64,000 bases of DNA from Siphonodentalium dalli (Eukaryota > Mollusca > Scaphopoda > Gadilida > Siphonodentaliidae). The position numbers and the translations under genes are program-made. The stretch is taken from the NCBI GenBank assembly GCA_032622095.1, contig CP136062.1, positions 16,557,739 to 16,621,738 on the forward strand, in the 5' to 3' direction. This document shows positions 1 to 10,333 of this stretch, piece after piece. Each line of letters opens with the position of its first letter. Within the stretch, counting starts at the first letter, position 1. The notes beneath the pieces were generated by a model. The model was not told the DNA's origin, ran no database searches, and was given only the letters and a program-made list of their open reading frames with translations.

Positions 1-96
1 CTTATTATCAGAACATTTCCTAAGGGAACTACTCATCAATGTGTATTTAGTAAAGACAAGTTGAACTCTGGTGAACTCACTTATATTTTCTTTTAG
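1..96 (+). other. Intron end upstream of the EGF exon
   Basis: Non-coding AT-rich sequence that ends in a pyrimidine-rich acceptor (tattttcttttag) at 96. It is read as the 3' end of an intron of the lectin-like gene. Earlier exons lie outside the window. Confidence 0.6.
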
Positions 97-210
97 GTCT
101 TGATCGCTGCGAGTCAGTTTTTTGTGAAAATGGTGGAACTTGCATAACTCAACAAGGGAATTTCACATGTGACTGTGTCGGTGTTTACACGGGTCGCTTC
201 TGCCAGATAA
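97..210 (+). CDS. EGF-like domain exon of a C-type-lectin-like gene (partial)
   Basis: This exon encodes one EGF-like domain, beginning LDRCESVFCENGGTC and ending in CQI. The six cysteines follow C-x4-C-x5-C-x8-C-x1-C-x8-C, the textbook EGF spacing, with the usual NGGTC and G-x-F-C elements. EGF modules are disulphide-bonded extracellular units, so the product should be secreted or membrane-anchored. The exon has a clean acceptor (ttttag) and donor (gtgagt). It is 114 nt long and both flanking introns are phase 1, the symmetrical 1-1 class typical of shuffled EGF exons. The split codon at its 3' end (a + at = Asn) joins in frame to the lectin exon at 6815, so the two are probably consecutive. 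No calcium-binding D/N-x-D/N-E/Q motif precedes the first cysteine. The start codon and signal peptide are outside the window. Confidence 0.9.
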
Positions 211-311
211 GTGAGTTTTTATTTTCACATGAGCCACAAATAGTGGGTAAAAGTGGTACAAAGACAGAGATTTTGAAAAAAAAGGTTGTATTTTTGTCTT
301 TAGTCTGTTTT

Positions 312-1751
312 CTATGGAAGCATATTGGTGCCATTTTGAAGAAAAAAAAATTGGCCCAGTAAGTGCTAATTAGCACATACGTATCAGCTAATTAGCTGAT
401 AACAACAGCTAATTAGCACATAGTAAGTGCTAATTAACACATACTCATCAGCTAATTAGCTGATAATAACAGCTAATTAGCTGATACTATCAGCTAATTA
501 GCACATATGTATCAACTAATTAGCACATGCATATCAGCTAATTAGCACATACGTATCAGCTAATTAGCACATAGTAAGGGCTAATTAGCACATACATATC
601 AGCTAATTAGCTGATAATAACAGCTAATTAGCTGATAATAACAGCTAATTAGCACATCTGTATCAGTTAATTACTTTAACCCTTTGTTTACTGAATGGAA
701 TCTCCCATTGAGTGCTAACTTAAGTAATAACTCAACTAAAAAATAACAGATTTCATTTTTTGGGAATTTTTTCTACAAAATATGGTGTCACACCCACAAG
801 AGCAACGCTGGGGCCAAATTCGAACTTGACCGGCATTTTGATGTTATTTTGTCATATACCAAGTTTGGCTGTGATAAAGTAATCCTTACTCAAGTTATCG
901 ATCGGAAACCATAAATTTGGGAAATTCTAAGTCAAAATCAGAACGTAACTTTAACAAAAATCATCGGACCAGGCCCATATTTGAACTCGACCTGTATTTT
1001 GATATTATTGCGTCACATACCAAGTTTGATTGTGATAGTGTAATACTTACTAAAGTTATTGATCGGAAACCATAAATTTGGGAAATGCTAAGTCAAAATC
1101 AGAACGTAACTTTAACAAAAATCATCGGACCGCGCCCGTTTTCGAACTTGACCTGTAATTTTATATGATTGAACCAAAAACCAAGTTTGGTTGTGATAAA
1201 ATTATCCCTACTCAAGTTATTGATCGGAAACCAAAATGTTAACGGACGGACAGACAGACGGACGCGCGGAAGTAGTTCCAGTTTTGAGTCACGTGTCGAA
1301 ATATCTGATGAAACAGACGTGACGATTGGATAACTTGTCAGGCCTATATAACAGTATTAAATTATCAGCTAATTTGCTGATAGTATCAGCTAATTAGCTG
1401 ATAGTATCAGCTAATTAGCTGATATGTATGTGCTAATTAACACTTACTATGTGCTAATTAGCTGTTATTATCAGCTAATTAGCTGATACGTATGTGCTAA
1501 TTAGCTGATATTATCAGCTAATTAGCTGTTATTATCAGCTAATTAGCTGATATGTATGTGCTAATTAGCACTTATTATGTGCTAATTAGCTGTTATTATC
1601 ACTAATTAGCTGATATGTATGTGCTAATTAGCACCACTTACTATGTGCTAATTAGCTGTTATTATCACTAATTAGCTGATACGTATGTGCTAATTAGCAC
1701 TTACTGGGCCAATTTTTTTTCTTTCAAAATGGCACCAATACGCTTCCATAG
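312..1751. mobile_element. Inverted-arm (foldback) element with agctaattagct arms
   Basis: The outer ends are inverted copies: tatggaagcatattggtg near 313 and its complement near 1733-1750, followed on both sides by an A-rich run and ttggcccagtaagtgc. Inside each end lies about 320 bp of tandem, self-complementary agctaattagct(gat) units (361-680 and 1360-1705), so the arms can pair with each other and with themselves. TA dinucleotides at 313-314 and 1749-1750 could be a target-site duplication. The core (700-1350) holds tandem repeats. No transposase is seen, so it would be non-autonomous. Confidence 0.75.
790..1330 (+). repeat. Core tandem repeats (about 160 bp x3) with GACGGAC tail
   Basis: Three diverged units each contain a tcgaactYgacc motif, a caagtttgRYtgtgat motif (near 859, 1019 and 1181) and the block atcggaaacca. 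They end in cggacggacagacagacgga near 1243. This is the tandem-plus-microsatellite structure of bivalve pearl-type elements, so the core may be an older element captured inside the foldback arms. Confidence 0.7.
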
Positions 1752-1924
1752 TTTTCTGTCTGACCACTCGTTAACATTTTTGTTTCCAACTGATAACTTC
1801 AGTTTTCGTATTTGATCAGAACCAAAGATGTTAAATGTGTTTCTCAGCCAAAAATGCAGGTCAAGATCAAATATGTATTCGGTATAGTTGTTCCCGAAAA
1901 TTAATTTTGGGGGAATATAGAAAT

Positions 1925-2400
1925 CAGTACCGTCTGTGTCCGTCTGCATTCGTCCGTGCCTCCTTCCGATCCGGTTGTATAGCTCAATAGTTCGAACAAT
2001 ATTAACCAATATCAATAAAAATAATTATGAGTTGGGTGCCGCAATATTTCGTCAGATTTTTCTTACCTTAGTTTGACAATTTCTCTCTTATTTTTTGTTG
2101 TAATCGCAATAACTGGAACAACTATTAACCGATTTCAAGAATTTTTTGTTTATGAGTTGTTGCCACAATATCTGAGATGAGTTCGTAAACCAGTTTCATC
2201 AGATTTTTCTTATCTGAGTTATGCCCCTTAGTTTGATGATTTCTCGCCATATGTTTGTTGTAAGCGCAATAACCAGAACAAGTATTAACCAATTTCAATA
2301 ATATTTTTATGAGTTGGTTGCCACAATATCTTGGATGAGTTTTTGAAACAATTTTTTTTCCCTGAGTTATGCCCCTTAGTTTAACGATTTTTCACCATTT
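1925..2400 (-). repeat. Tandem repeats (about 165 bp), pearl-like, minus orientation
   Basis: Repeated blocks gagttg-ttgccRcaatatct, gttgtaaKcgcaataac and ccccttagttt recur at roughly 165-bp spacing. A gtctgtgtccgtctgc tract lies at their left. Read on the minus strand, this is tandem repeats followed by a GACGGAC-type tail, the same module as at 790-1330, 49230-49770 and 50150-51205. No coding potential is seen. Confidence 0.6.
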
Positions 2401-2430
2401 TTTATGTCTTAAGTTCTTAACACTGTCAAT

Positions 2431-2475
2431 CTTGGAGTTAGCCACCTTGGAGTTAGCCATCTTGGAGTTAGCCAC
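2431..2475 (+). repeat. Short tandem repeat, 15 bp x3
   Basis: cttggagttagccac is repeated three times with one substitution (gccatc in the second unit). Confidence 0.85.
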
Positions 2476-2594
2476 CGTTTCGGGGGACACTGATCGCGGT
2501 GACCTTTTATTATTTGGTATGAGTTACAGCCCCTTTTTACCGGAATTACTTTGAAATTTGGGTTTTCTCGGTTCCGGATTATAATTTTAGTTGA

Positions 2595-2838
2595 ACCTTT
2601 CATGACTGGAGCTTCCTGAATTTTTGCGAAAACCCTGTGCCAATGCATTGTCTTCTATATGCGAGTTGGTCATAGGGCACCTCGCATATATAAAAAAAAA
2701 TGCATTGGCCTAACAATATTTAACTTGATCTTGTAAGCCAGTGAATCCTCTTATATATGCGAGGCTCCCTATGTATAAGAGAATGCACTGGCACAGAATC
2801 TTTAATGCTGCACCAGCGCAGCTCCCGTCATGAAAGGG
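2595..2838. mobile_element. piggyBac-like MITE (244 bp)
   Basis: The inverted ends are acctttcatgactggagc on the left and, reversed, ccctttcatgacgggagc on the right. A second inner inverted pair is ctgtgccaRtgcatt with tatgcgag. The right flank is TTAA (2839-2842) and the left is TTGA (2591-2594), consistent with a mutated TTAA duplication. TTAA targets with CCCTTT-type ends are characteristic of piggyBac-derived MITEs. There is no coding content. Confidence 0.65.
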
Positions 2839-2854
2839 TTAATGTTGACTGCAG

Positions 2855-2945
2855 GGTCCGCGCTGGACCAAAATTTACTTTTGCCAAATGAGAAAATTTT
2901 TTGCCAAATTATTTTAGCATTTGCCAAATGCTATCCCTGATAGTA
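2855..2945 (+). mobile_element. hAT-like terminal fragment
   Basis: cagggtccgcgctgg followed by repeated ttgccaaat blocks matches the ends of the element at 28712-29376. No partner end was found nearby, so this is a solo or truncated end. Confidence 0.5.
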
Positions 2946-3114
2946 TCATTTTCTGCAACCTTATGTCTTATGTTTCGCCACTCGTGGTTTGAACAGCATT
3001 AGTACGGAGGTGTTAGAGGTGTTACTTTTTCTAAACCTTATAAAACACAACTATATAATTATGTTGTAAGAGTTTCCTGAAATGAATGATATTGATTGAC
3101 CAATATTTTTCAAC

Positions 3115-3455
3115 TTTAAAAGTTGAAAAAGGTCCATGACTCGGTTAAAAATGAGCAGATGGTTTCGAAGCTGCAACATTAACCAAATTTTACTTCATTC
3201 AGTCAAGTTCACGCTGCCACTTGCCAAATTTGCCAATGGCAAAAATAATTCACATTTGGCAAAAAATATTTACATTTGCCAAAACTTTTGCCAAATGAAA
3301 ATATTTTTTGCCAAATGTGAATTATTTTTGCCATTGGCAAATTTGGCAAGTGGCAGCGTGAACTTGACTGAATGAAGTAAAATTTGGTTAATGTTGCAGC
3401 TTCGAAACCATCTGCTCATTTTTAACCGAGTCATGGACCTTTTTCAACTTTTAAA
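3115..3455. repeat. Near-perfect 341-bp palindrome
   Basis: Two arms of about 157 bp (3115-3271 and 3299-3455) are reverse complements with a 27-nt spacer. The inner part of each arm is made of ttgccaaat-type blocks behind a caagttcacgctgcca end that resembles the hAT-like terminus cagggttcgYgctgg. The outer part (tttaaaagttgaaaaagg, ctcggttaaaaatgagcag and so on) is also duplicated, so more than the element itself was inverted. The apparent ORFs here are by-products of the palindrome. Confidence 0.85.
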
Positions 3456-4320
3456 TTTATTACGCGCGCCGCGTGTATACTAAAGTAGAGATTCTCGTTT
3501 CGCTTGGGCGCTGACATTAACATGGGTGTTTTATTTATAGAATGGGAATTTTTGGGATGATTAAAAGTCAACCTAGCTGCGCGTCGGAGGCCGAGTCCAG
3601 TAAAAGGTGTAGTTGGGAATTTCAATTTCGTTTATTGTTGTTGATTAACGTTATGTCAATAATGTTGATTTTTGGTTTGTGATAAGCTATGTCAATTACA
3701 AATAAAAGAAATGAAAAAGATAATTTGTAAGTCTTATATTTCAACTTTTATAGACTTTTTTCGTTCTGCAGCCCACTGGGGGTTGTGGTCGGAGACAGTG
3801 GAGTCGGCCGCCTGTTCGTTGATTAGGTGCTGGTTGTTATTGTTATTTTAACGGAATTCTGAGTTGGTCATTCGCGAAACCAATTTATTTATATTCTATA
3901 ATTACAAACATGGGTATATAATATATGATCTTGAGCGCATTACCATTTCTGACATTGTTTTCTGGTATTTTCTTGTTTGTCTGTTTATAACTACAGTGGG
4001 GTTTGCTGGACAAGCCTTGAAATAGTGAGTCTGCCATTTGCAGAATGAGGTCCCCAAAGGTTGAATTTAGTAACACTTTTTCACATGGCAGGCTAGCATC
4101 ACCAAATTCATAGTTGGGAACCTCATTCTGCTTAGACCAAACCTAGAATCAGATTAATTTGGAAGTTACCTAGTTGAAGTTTTTGATGTTCACCCTTAGT
4201 CACCTCGATTATGCATTTTATCTTTTGCAAATTAGGGGTAAAAGAAATTGAACAGAAGAGAAAAAGTAATTAAAACAATGTTAATTTGAGACCATAGAAT
4301 TTGGATAGCATCACCATCAA
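3456..4320. other. Intronic sequence with no clear features
   Basis: I see no gene and no strong repeat. A weak inverted pair, gcagaatgaggt (about 4037) and acctcattctgc (about 4120), brackets about 95 bp. The same acctcattctgc word recurs near 5907 and 10237. Confidence 0.4.
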
Positions 4321-4324
4321 CTCT

Positions 4325-4392
4325 CAGGTCCGGTATTTTTGTCTGGACTGGTCCAAACAGGTCATCTGGACCGGTCCAGACAGGTCCAATCA
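4325..4392. repeat. GGACCGGTCC-rich palindromic block
   Basis: Overlapping palindromes (ggaccggtcc, tctggac/gtccaga) recur in this short block. Related blocks lie at 5825-5900 and 27842-27965, suggesting one dispersed MITE family. Confidence 0.5.
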
Positions 4393-4408
4393 TTATAAAA
4401 TACCTTAA

Positions 4409-4599
4409 CCCTTTCAGTGCCAAGCCTGATTTTTGTATCACCCCATATTTCCTTGATAATTTTTCAAATTATTGATTATAATAATGTCATACATTGAAAG
4501 AGCTCTTTCCATAACGTATCACATTATTATAATCAATAAATTTGAAAAATGATCAAGGAAATATGGGGTGATACAAAAGTCTGACTGGCACTGAAAGGT
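4409..4599. mobile_element. piggyBac-like MITE (191 bp) with TTAA duplication
   Basis: TTAA at 4405-4408 and 4600-4603 flanks inverted ends: ccctttcagtgcca on the left and, reversed, acctttcagtgcca on the right. Long inverted arms follow (tgtatcaccccatattt, ccttgat-atttttcaaa). TTAA plus CCCTTT ends is the piggyBac signature. It has no ORF. Confidence 0.8.
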
Positions 4600-4733
4600 T
4601 TAAATGGAGGGAATGTGTTAAATCTTACTTCGTGTTACAGACAGCATCAATTTACTGCGGGGCAAGCGTTTATTAAACTTTTGGCATAATATAATATGAA
4701 TCGTACGTGACACGATGTGGAGCAACCACACAT

Positions 4734-4958
4734 GATGTACAGTAATGCTCTAAGTAATCTACTACTTAATCACAGCAGAATTATGGGTCACTTTTCAGGA
4801 TTTAGTCGGAAATATGGCTTGTTGCCATTCATTGGAAAGCTCTCCCCAAGAGCTTTCCGATGAATGGCAACAAGCCATATTTCCGACTAAATCCTGAAAA
4901 GTTACCAATAATTCTGCTGTGGTTAAGAAGTCGATTACTTAGAGCATTACAGTACATC
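4734..4958. mobile_element. CAGTAATGC-family MITE, copy A
   Basis: A foldback element with ends gtacagtaatgctctaagta and inverted inner arms caggatttagtcggaaatat and aacaagccatat. The two halves meet at gagctctcc/gagctttcc near 4850. Other copies lie at 6236-6590, 24060-24285 and 29771-29981. TA flanks are clearest in the 29771 copy and suggest a Tc1/mariner-type source. The ORFs across it are palindromic shadows. Confidence 0.8.
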
Positions 4959-5550
4959 AAATTTGCCTTTTTGCCTAATTTATGTAACATCATGCAGTGG
5001 TCACTACGGAGACGACATGCCAAATTGACAAGACGTGTCGTGGATTGTAAAATCTTGTCTGGATTATCGTCATGACTTCTTTATTTTTAGTTTTCTTTAA
5101 GCTGACCAATGAAATGGTCTAAATGAAATTAATAGACTTAAATCACATGTGAATTCTTCGTAAGTTGTGAAGTATAGTTACTTTCATGTTTATCGCGATG
5201 CTTCATTTCCAATTCTGCATTTTTTTGCAATCTCCACACGGTTGCTAACCGGAAGTCACATGACAATTTCTCCAAAATATATACCCGCAATCTTGAATAA
5301 TCACTGATGGATATAGAAAAAATTATATGACGTCATTCACCTGCCTTAGGTATAAGACCCCTTGGTGGTTGCAATAATACATTGTATGTACATTGTGGAA
5401 ATGTGTAGTGCATTTTCTTATCTCCACCATTGTATAGAAATTAATGTGTCAGATATGGACCAACAAGTCGAGAACATGGCAGTTGTATAAGCGGTTTTGT
5501 AATTTCAGACATTGTCATCTCCAATAGGGCCAGTACTTAGGGTAGGCATA
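4959..5550. other. Intronic sequence with nothing recognised
   Basis: No ORF with coding character, no splice-bounded exon and no clear repeat was seen. Confidence 0.4.
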
Positions 5551-5799
5551 ACACTCGAACCGGTAGAGTACCGGACCACCATGGGTGAACACTCGCACCG
5601 GTAGAGTACCGGACCACCATGGGTGAACACTCGAACCGGTAGAGTATCGGACCACCATGGGTGAACACTAGAACCGGTAGAGTACCGGACCACCATGGGT
5701 GAACACTCGAACCGGTAGAGTACCGGACCACCATGGGTGAACACTCGAACCGGTAGAGTACCGGACCACCATGGGTGAACACTCGAACCGGTAGAGTAC
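5551..5799. repeat. 38-bp minisatellite, about 6.5 copies
   Basis: The unit starts acactcgaaccggtagagt and continues accggaccaccatgggtg. It repeats exactly every 38 bp (5551, 5589 ... 5779) with only a few substitutions, such as gcaccgg in unit 2 and tatcgg in unit 3. The unit lacks stops on the minus strand in every frame, so three overlapping repetitive minus ORFs arise. I treat these as artefacts. Confidence 0.95.
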
Positions 5800-5824
5800 T
5801 TGTCCAAAGCAGTCCAATGACGGC

Positions 5825-5900
5825 AGTCTGGTCTGGTCCGCGGTCCGACCCTGGATCACGGACCGGACCATTTTTTTTCGGTCCGGTCCACATCCCTACT
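5825..5900. repeat. GGTCCGGTCC foldback end
   Basis: ggtccgcggtccgacc ... ggaccggaccattttt and tcggtccggtccacatccct form nested inverted copies ending in ccta. The mirror end (tagggatgcagcatggacc) occurs at 27842, so this is probably one end of a dispersed MITE. Confidence 0.55.
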
Positions 5901-6235
5901 CTGGAGACCTCATTCTGCATTAATGACGGTACACTATATTTCAATGCTTGTATGTTGATCGCCATCAAACTTGGTATGTTGCTTACAATACATGCTGTGC
6001 TTGAATGGGGAATTATTAAAGCAAACTTGGTATGTGGCTAAAATATAACAGTAGCTTACATATAATATGCTGTGCTTGGGGAATTATTGAAGTGATTTTC
6101 TTCAGTTATGGGTCCTTTTCGACGTCAAATTTCATGCCTGCATGGATGTTCTTTAGTATTTTTAGCTCAACTTGAGAAAGTAAAGTTTGAGCTATTAATT
6201 GCCATGGGTTGTCATTCGTCGTCCATCAATAATCC

Positions 6236-6590
6236 GGCATTATTCTTCTGTGGTTAAAGGGTCATATACTTTGGGCATTACTCTATTCATAGAATGTACA
6301 GTAATGCCCTAAATAATCGACTCCTTAAACAAAGAAGAATTATGGGAAATTTTCAGGATTTACTCGGAAATATGGATTGTTGCCATTCATCGAAAAGCTC
6401 TCATTTGCGGCCAGTCGGGTTCAAAGGGTTAAACACAGCAGAATTATGGGTAATTTTTCAGGATTTAGTCGGAAATATGGCTTAATTGTTGCTATTCATC
6501 GGATGGCAACAAGCCATATTTTCGACTAAATCCTGAAAAATTACCCATAATTCTGCTGTGGTTAAGGAGTCGATTATTTAGGACATTACT
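6236..6590. mobile_element. CAGTAATGC-family MITE, compound copy B
   Basis: Three pieces of the family lie together. A right-half fragment sits at 6236-6290 (attcttctgtggttaaaggg ... gggcattact). A left half runs from gtacagtaatgcccta to the gaaaagctctc centre near 6400. A further palindromic copy (gcagaattatgggtaa ... ttacccataattctgc) spans 6431-6590. A short caaagggttaa segment separates the pieces. This looks like insertion or rearrangement within an earlier copy. Confidence 0.7.
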
Positions 6591-6814
6591 TCTAGATGAG
6601 ATTTATCAAATTTGAACGATATTCAATAAAAAAATATTGCTGCTGGCAGCCGTCCAAATCTTCAATGTGGCTCTTTGGGTTGACCTCCGGTATTTTTTAA
6701 ACATTTATACTTTCCACATTCCTTATCGCTCCATTGAGTGTAATATATGACATTATCCCCTCTCTATGTTGAGCAACAGTGTCATTGACACGTTCATTCT
6801 CTTTTAATTTCTAG

Positions 6815-6986
6815 ATGGATGTGTGAACCAGGATGCTTGGTACAATGATGAAACAAGTAAATGTTATTGGTTTGAGAATATGACCCTGACACAGTCTGCT
6901 GCCGCCGACTGGTGCACGATGTATGGTGGCCATCTTGCTTACTCCGTGGAGACTAACCTGCTCAATATGCTTAAAAATCAAAACAG
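6815..6986 (+). CDS. C-type lectin-like domain, N-terminal half (exon)
   Basis: The exon begins GCVNQDAWYNDETSKCYWF and continues through ADWCTMYGGHLAYSVET to LLNMLKNQNR. This is the N-terminal half of a long-form C-type lectin domain: the extra first cysteine, the Trp, the CY pair that opens the core disulphide, the alpha-1 helix A-x-x-W-C, and the conserved GGHLA turn. It contains an N-linked glycosylation site (NMT). C-type lectin domains bind carbohydrate or protein ligands outside the cell. The acceptor (aatttctag) and donor (aggtaagt) are strong. The exon enters in phase 1, matching the EGF exon, and leaves in phase 2. The C-terminal half, with the WIGL region and the EPN/QPD and WND calcium-site motifs, was not found, so ligand type cannot be predicted. 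Confidence 0.9.
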
Positions 6987-7850
6987 GTAAGTAGCTAGGG
7001 TCCTGCGAAGTCACCCGAAGGGAGCCTCACACAGATATATTAAGAATTAATTAAGCCAGCACTATGGAGTGTTAATTGTCTGTTACAGTCTATGTGCAGG
7101 GTTCTCGATGGGTTAGACACAGGATAATGTCCAATCTGAAGTGGTTAAATCTGAGTATGAATTATGTGATGTACAGTTCAGCAAGAGTGTGCTGTAAGGA
7201 AAACACTCAACACGGTGGGGATATTTTTGGGAGAGTGATTCACGGTGGCCCACTCAACAGAGTGGGCTTTAGTGGAGAGGATTATTAGCAAGGCACTATT
7301 GTCTAATCAATAAGGTGATGGCAGTTTCTTCCCACCCCACTACATATCACCGCGAATCACCATGAAACACGGTGAATTGCCGACAATCACCACGAAACTC
7401 TTATATTCGCAACCGGAATAGCATTGCATTTTCCACCATTTACTTTTAATTTGTTTTCAGTTAAACAAAATTGAAAAAAGACAACATAGTAATGTGAAAT
7501 TAAAATTAGCTGTATGGAAGACTTTATTATAATGTGGCCCGTTTGTGTGCTTTGCGCACATTTTTATCTTTTGAACTTTCTGACATGTTCACTTGAGAAA
7601 AAAAAACAATCATAATGTTTTCAGTTTCAACTTCTTGCTCAATTTAAAGGCACTTGTTGGTTTGAAAGTCAAAATTATGATCGATTTTGATACATCGCGG
7701 ATCATAGATCAGCATATGCCGATTAGTACGCTAAAATTGTTATTCATGAACAGCCTCTTTCTAGTTGTATTAATTATTGTGATCAAAGAACGTTTGGATC
7801 CCGAACGTTTTTCGACATACAGATAATTCCCAGTTGGTCTGGTCATGGCA
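6987..7850. other. Downstream intron, no exon recognised
   Basis: This begins with donor gtaagt at 6987. It includes small inverted words such as gcccactcaacagagtgggc (about 7249) and several cgaatcaccatgaaa/cacggtgaa motifs at 7345-7400. No continuation of the lectin domain was seen. Confidence 0.45.
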
Positions 7851-7854
7851 TGGT

Positions 7855-8000
7855 ACAAATAAAGAGCGTTTATTTCACTTATCTGCGAAAACTGAGTACA
7901 GCTCGTAAATATCTCTGACATTATCAAATACATGTTTTGTTCAGAGCAGGTGCAACTGTTATATAAATATATCGCGTATTTATCAACATATCATTGTAAT
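7855..8000 (+). repeat. AATAAAGAGCGTTT family, copy 1
   Basis: aataaagagcgttt, then tgcgaaaact, ggtgcaactgtt and atatcgcgtatttatcaaca in the same order as in the copies near 9121, 35989, 38724 and 40216. An old interspersed repeat of unknown class. Confidence 0.6.
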
Positions 8001-8975
8001 AATAATATCATTTTAAAACTTTAGTAAAACTAAGACCGTTATATCACCCCACCTGGTTACCCCGAGTCACCATTCCAATTTTGGTTTAATGATCTTTATT
8101 TGCATCCAATTTTCCCGGGATCCATGTGTATGTACATAGATTCTCGGTATCAATTAAAGTCATTCGTGTGCAGATATATGCAACTATATACTTATTGTAT
8201 AAGCTCTGTTAATGTTAAACTTTTTATCTGTATGTATGCACGTTTATATATCGCATGTCTGTGTCTAAAGTGGATGTTGTGTGGTTTGGGGTGACTCATT
8301 CACCATCATTACGTCATTATGTCTACACAAAGAGGGCACACAAGAAAACTACAGGATGCACGGTTATTCAGCTAACTGAATTTGACCGCTGTTATGTAAT
8401 ATTGCGCATTGCGGATCGCAACTGTGTTTTTTTTTAATTCCTAGCTGATTCCCATGATATAATAAAAGCTATATATGTGAAGGATTTTTTAACTTCCGAT
8501 TCGCGACGGACCGATTTCGTGGTATATCCAAATGATATGTTGCAGGTTAAAATCCGATGGTAAATTGGTTAAACATGTTTTTAACCAATAACGATATATA
8601 TATACGTCTACATAACCATATTGTAGACACGCGAGTATGGCAAATTCAATTGTTGAGTCATAATAAAGGGCATTTTAAATTTTAAATAGTCCATATGTAT
8701 TCATCGCATTCGAGTCAGCAGAGGCTTATACACGTATAAACTATTTTAAAATATGAATTAACTCTAATTTACTCTGGATGGGCCTCAGAATTCCCCAACA
8801 TCAAACGTACGTTGCCCATTAATTTGTGTCTTCACAATAAGCATTCATTCAATTCATATGAACTGCCACATAACGGTACGTAGTCGGAATTAAGAAAGAT
8901 AATAAATACGGTAACTTAATATCGATCACCAGCCCGGAGGTTTCATTTATTCTGGACATATATATACCACAGTAT
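8001..8975. other. No recognised features
   Basis: AT-rich sequence with short spurious ORFs only. Confidence 0.4.
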
Positions 8976-8979
8976 TATT

Positions 8980-9310
8980 AATTATCACAGAAAGACGAAT
9001 TAAAGTCATACAAAATACAACTTTGAACACGATAGTTTGGGTCCGAAACACAAAATAGCTATGTGAATGGCATGTAAAAGAAAAGCGCATTCGATGTCAG
9101 TCTATTCCTGATATAGTAGAAATAAAGAGTGTTTGTTTCACTTATATCAAACGTTGAAAACAGTTGGAAAATGGCTATGCGCATGTACAATATTTTTTTT
9201 GAGCATTTGATGCCGGTATATCAATATTTCCTGTATTGTCAACCTTTATCTTATACCTCCTTCCAAATTATGTAAACATAACTCGGAAGCTCGAGTTAGC
9301 CAGGCCCGCT
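8980..9310 (+). repeat. AATAAAGAGCGTTT family, copy 2
   Basis: The order is acgaattaaagtcata, aatacaactttgaacacgat, ctattcctgatat, aataaagagtgtttgtttc, cagttggaaaatggctatg, tatcaatatttcc, and ccttccaaatta, with ctcgagttagccaggcccg at the end. The same order is found at 35760-36160 and 38525-38910, so all three share one ancestral sequence. Confidence 0.7.
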
Positions 9311-10330
9311 TAATTGTGAAACAATATAATCTGCATTCTGAATGGCAAAGTGGACACTACATGTAAATGTAGCTCAATAGATTCTGATTGATACTCGCAC
9401 CCTATGCCACGGCGCTGCAGTGGGGATAATTAATTTTGACACCTCGTATAGACTTGGCGGAACTTTCAAAGGTTATGTAAGAGCTAACTGACACCCATTA
9501 TACTACCATTGTCTGAAATAACACGGACACAGTCGCACGCTATATATAAACATAACTATGTATATGTGATTCCTAGTGGTCACCGACATTTTTTTCCACT
9601 TCATGTTATTATACATCCATAGCATGATAATCATTAAAATTCAAAAGTTCCAAATCCTCTAGGGTTAAATCCAAAACCCCAATAAATAAAACAAAAACAA
9701 AAACATATACGCTAGCTGAATCAGACTTCCCTCGGCAGAGTTTATGCCTACATTGCTGTAGGGGCCTGAACAAATGAGCGAGGGAATGTTATCCATATTG
9801 GCGTTTCGCACGTATTTCGATCTTTTAAACATTTTGCTAAAAAAGATAGAATTATTAAAATAAATTAAACAAATTTAATTGTTTTAATGGACTTGGATCA
9901 TTATATTATACATATATATGTGTGCATATGTGTAAATAATACGAAATTTGCGCTTAAAATTTGAAATAAGTGATCGAGGGACGGAAGAAATCCATAAAAT
10001 AACAAATGGTTTATTTATTTTGCTTATACATGTAGCTAGTTAATCATTCTGGAATTTTTTTAAATATCAACCATATAAATATAAATATAATGAACAGCAG
10101 CATACATACACTGCATGGCCCACTGAGTGTATGTTTTAAAATAAACTACAGTAAAGGGTTTCGGCAATGACGTGATACAATATAGATGTCGGCGTTTTGA
10201 AGCGATTCTCTGATTCGCGGTGATTCCCAGTGGGGACCTCATTCTGCTTAGGCCTCATCTTTGGAAACTATCTTTATCAAATTTCTATAGAAACTTCTTC
10301 ACATAGATTCCATTTCTTTTTTAGTTCAGT
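9311..10330. other. No recognised features
   Basis: No gene seen. The word ggacctcattctgc at about 10234 also occurs near 4116 and 5904 as part of a minor repeat. Confidence 0.35.
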
Positions 10331-10333
10331 TAA

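Larger units (their letters stand above)
211..6814 (+). other. Probable 6.6-kb intron between EGF and lectin exons
   Basis: Donor gtgagt at 211 and acceptor tttaatttctag ending at 6814 bound this interval. Both sides are phase 1. It contains at least eight separate repeats or mobile elements, listed individually, and no further exon that I can recognise. The intron assignment rests on phase compatibility and domain logic, not on transcript data. Confidence 0.65.

Noticed and set aside
5505-5968. Overlapping repetitive minus-strand ORFs
   Set aside because: They are translations of the 38-bp minisatellite in different frames, not genes.
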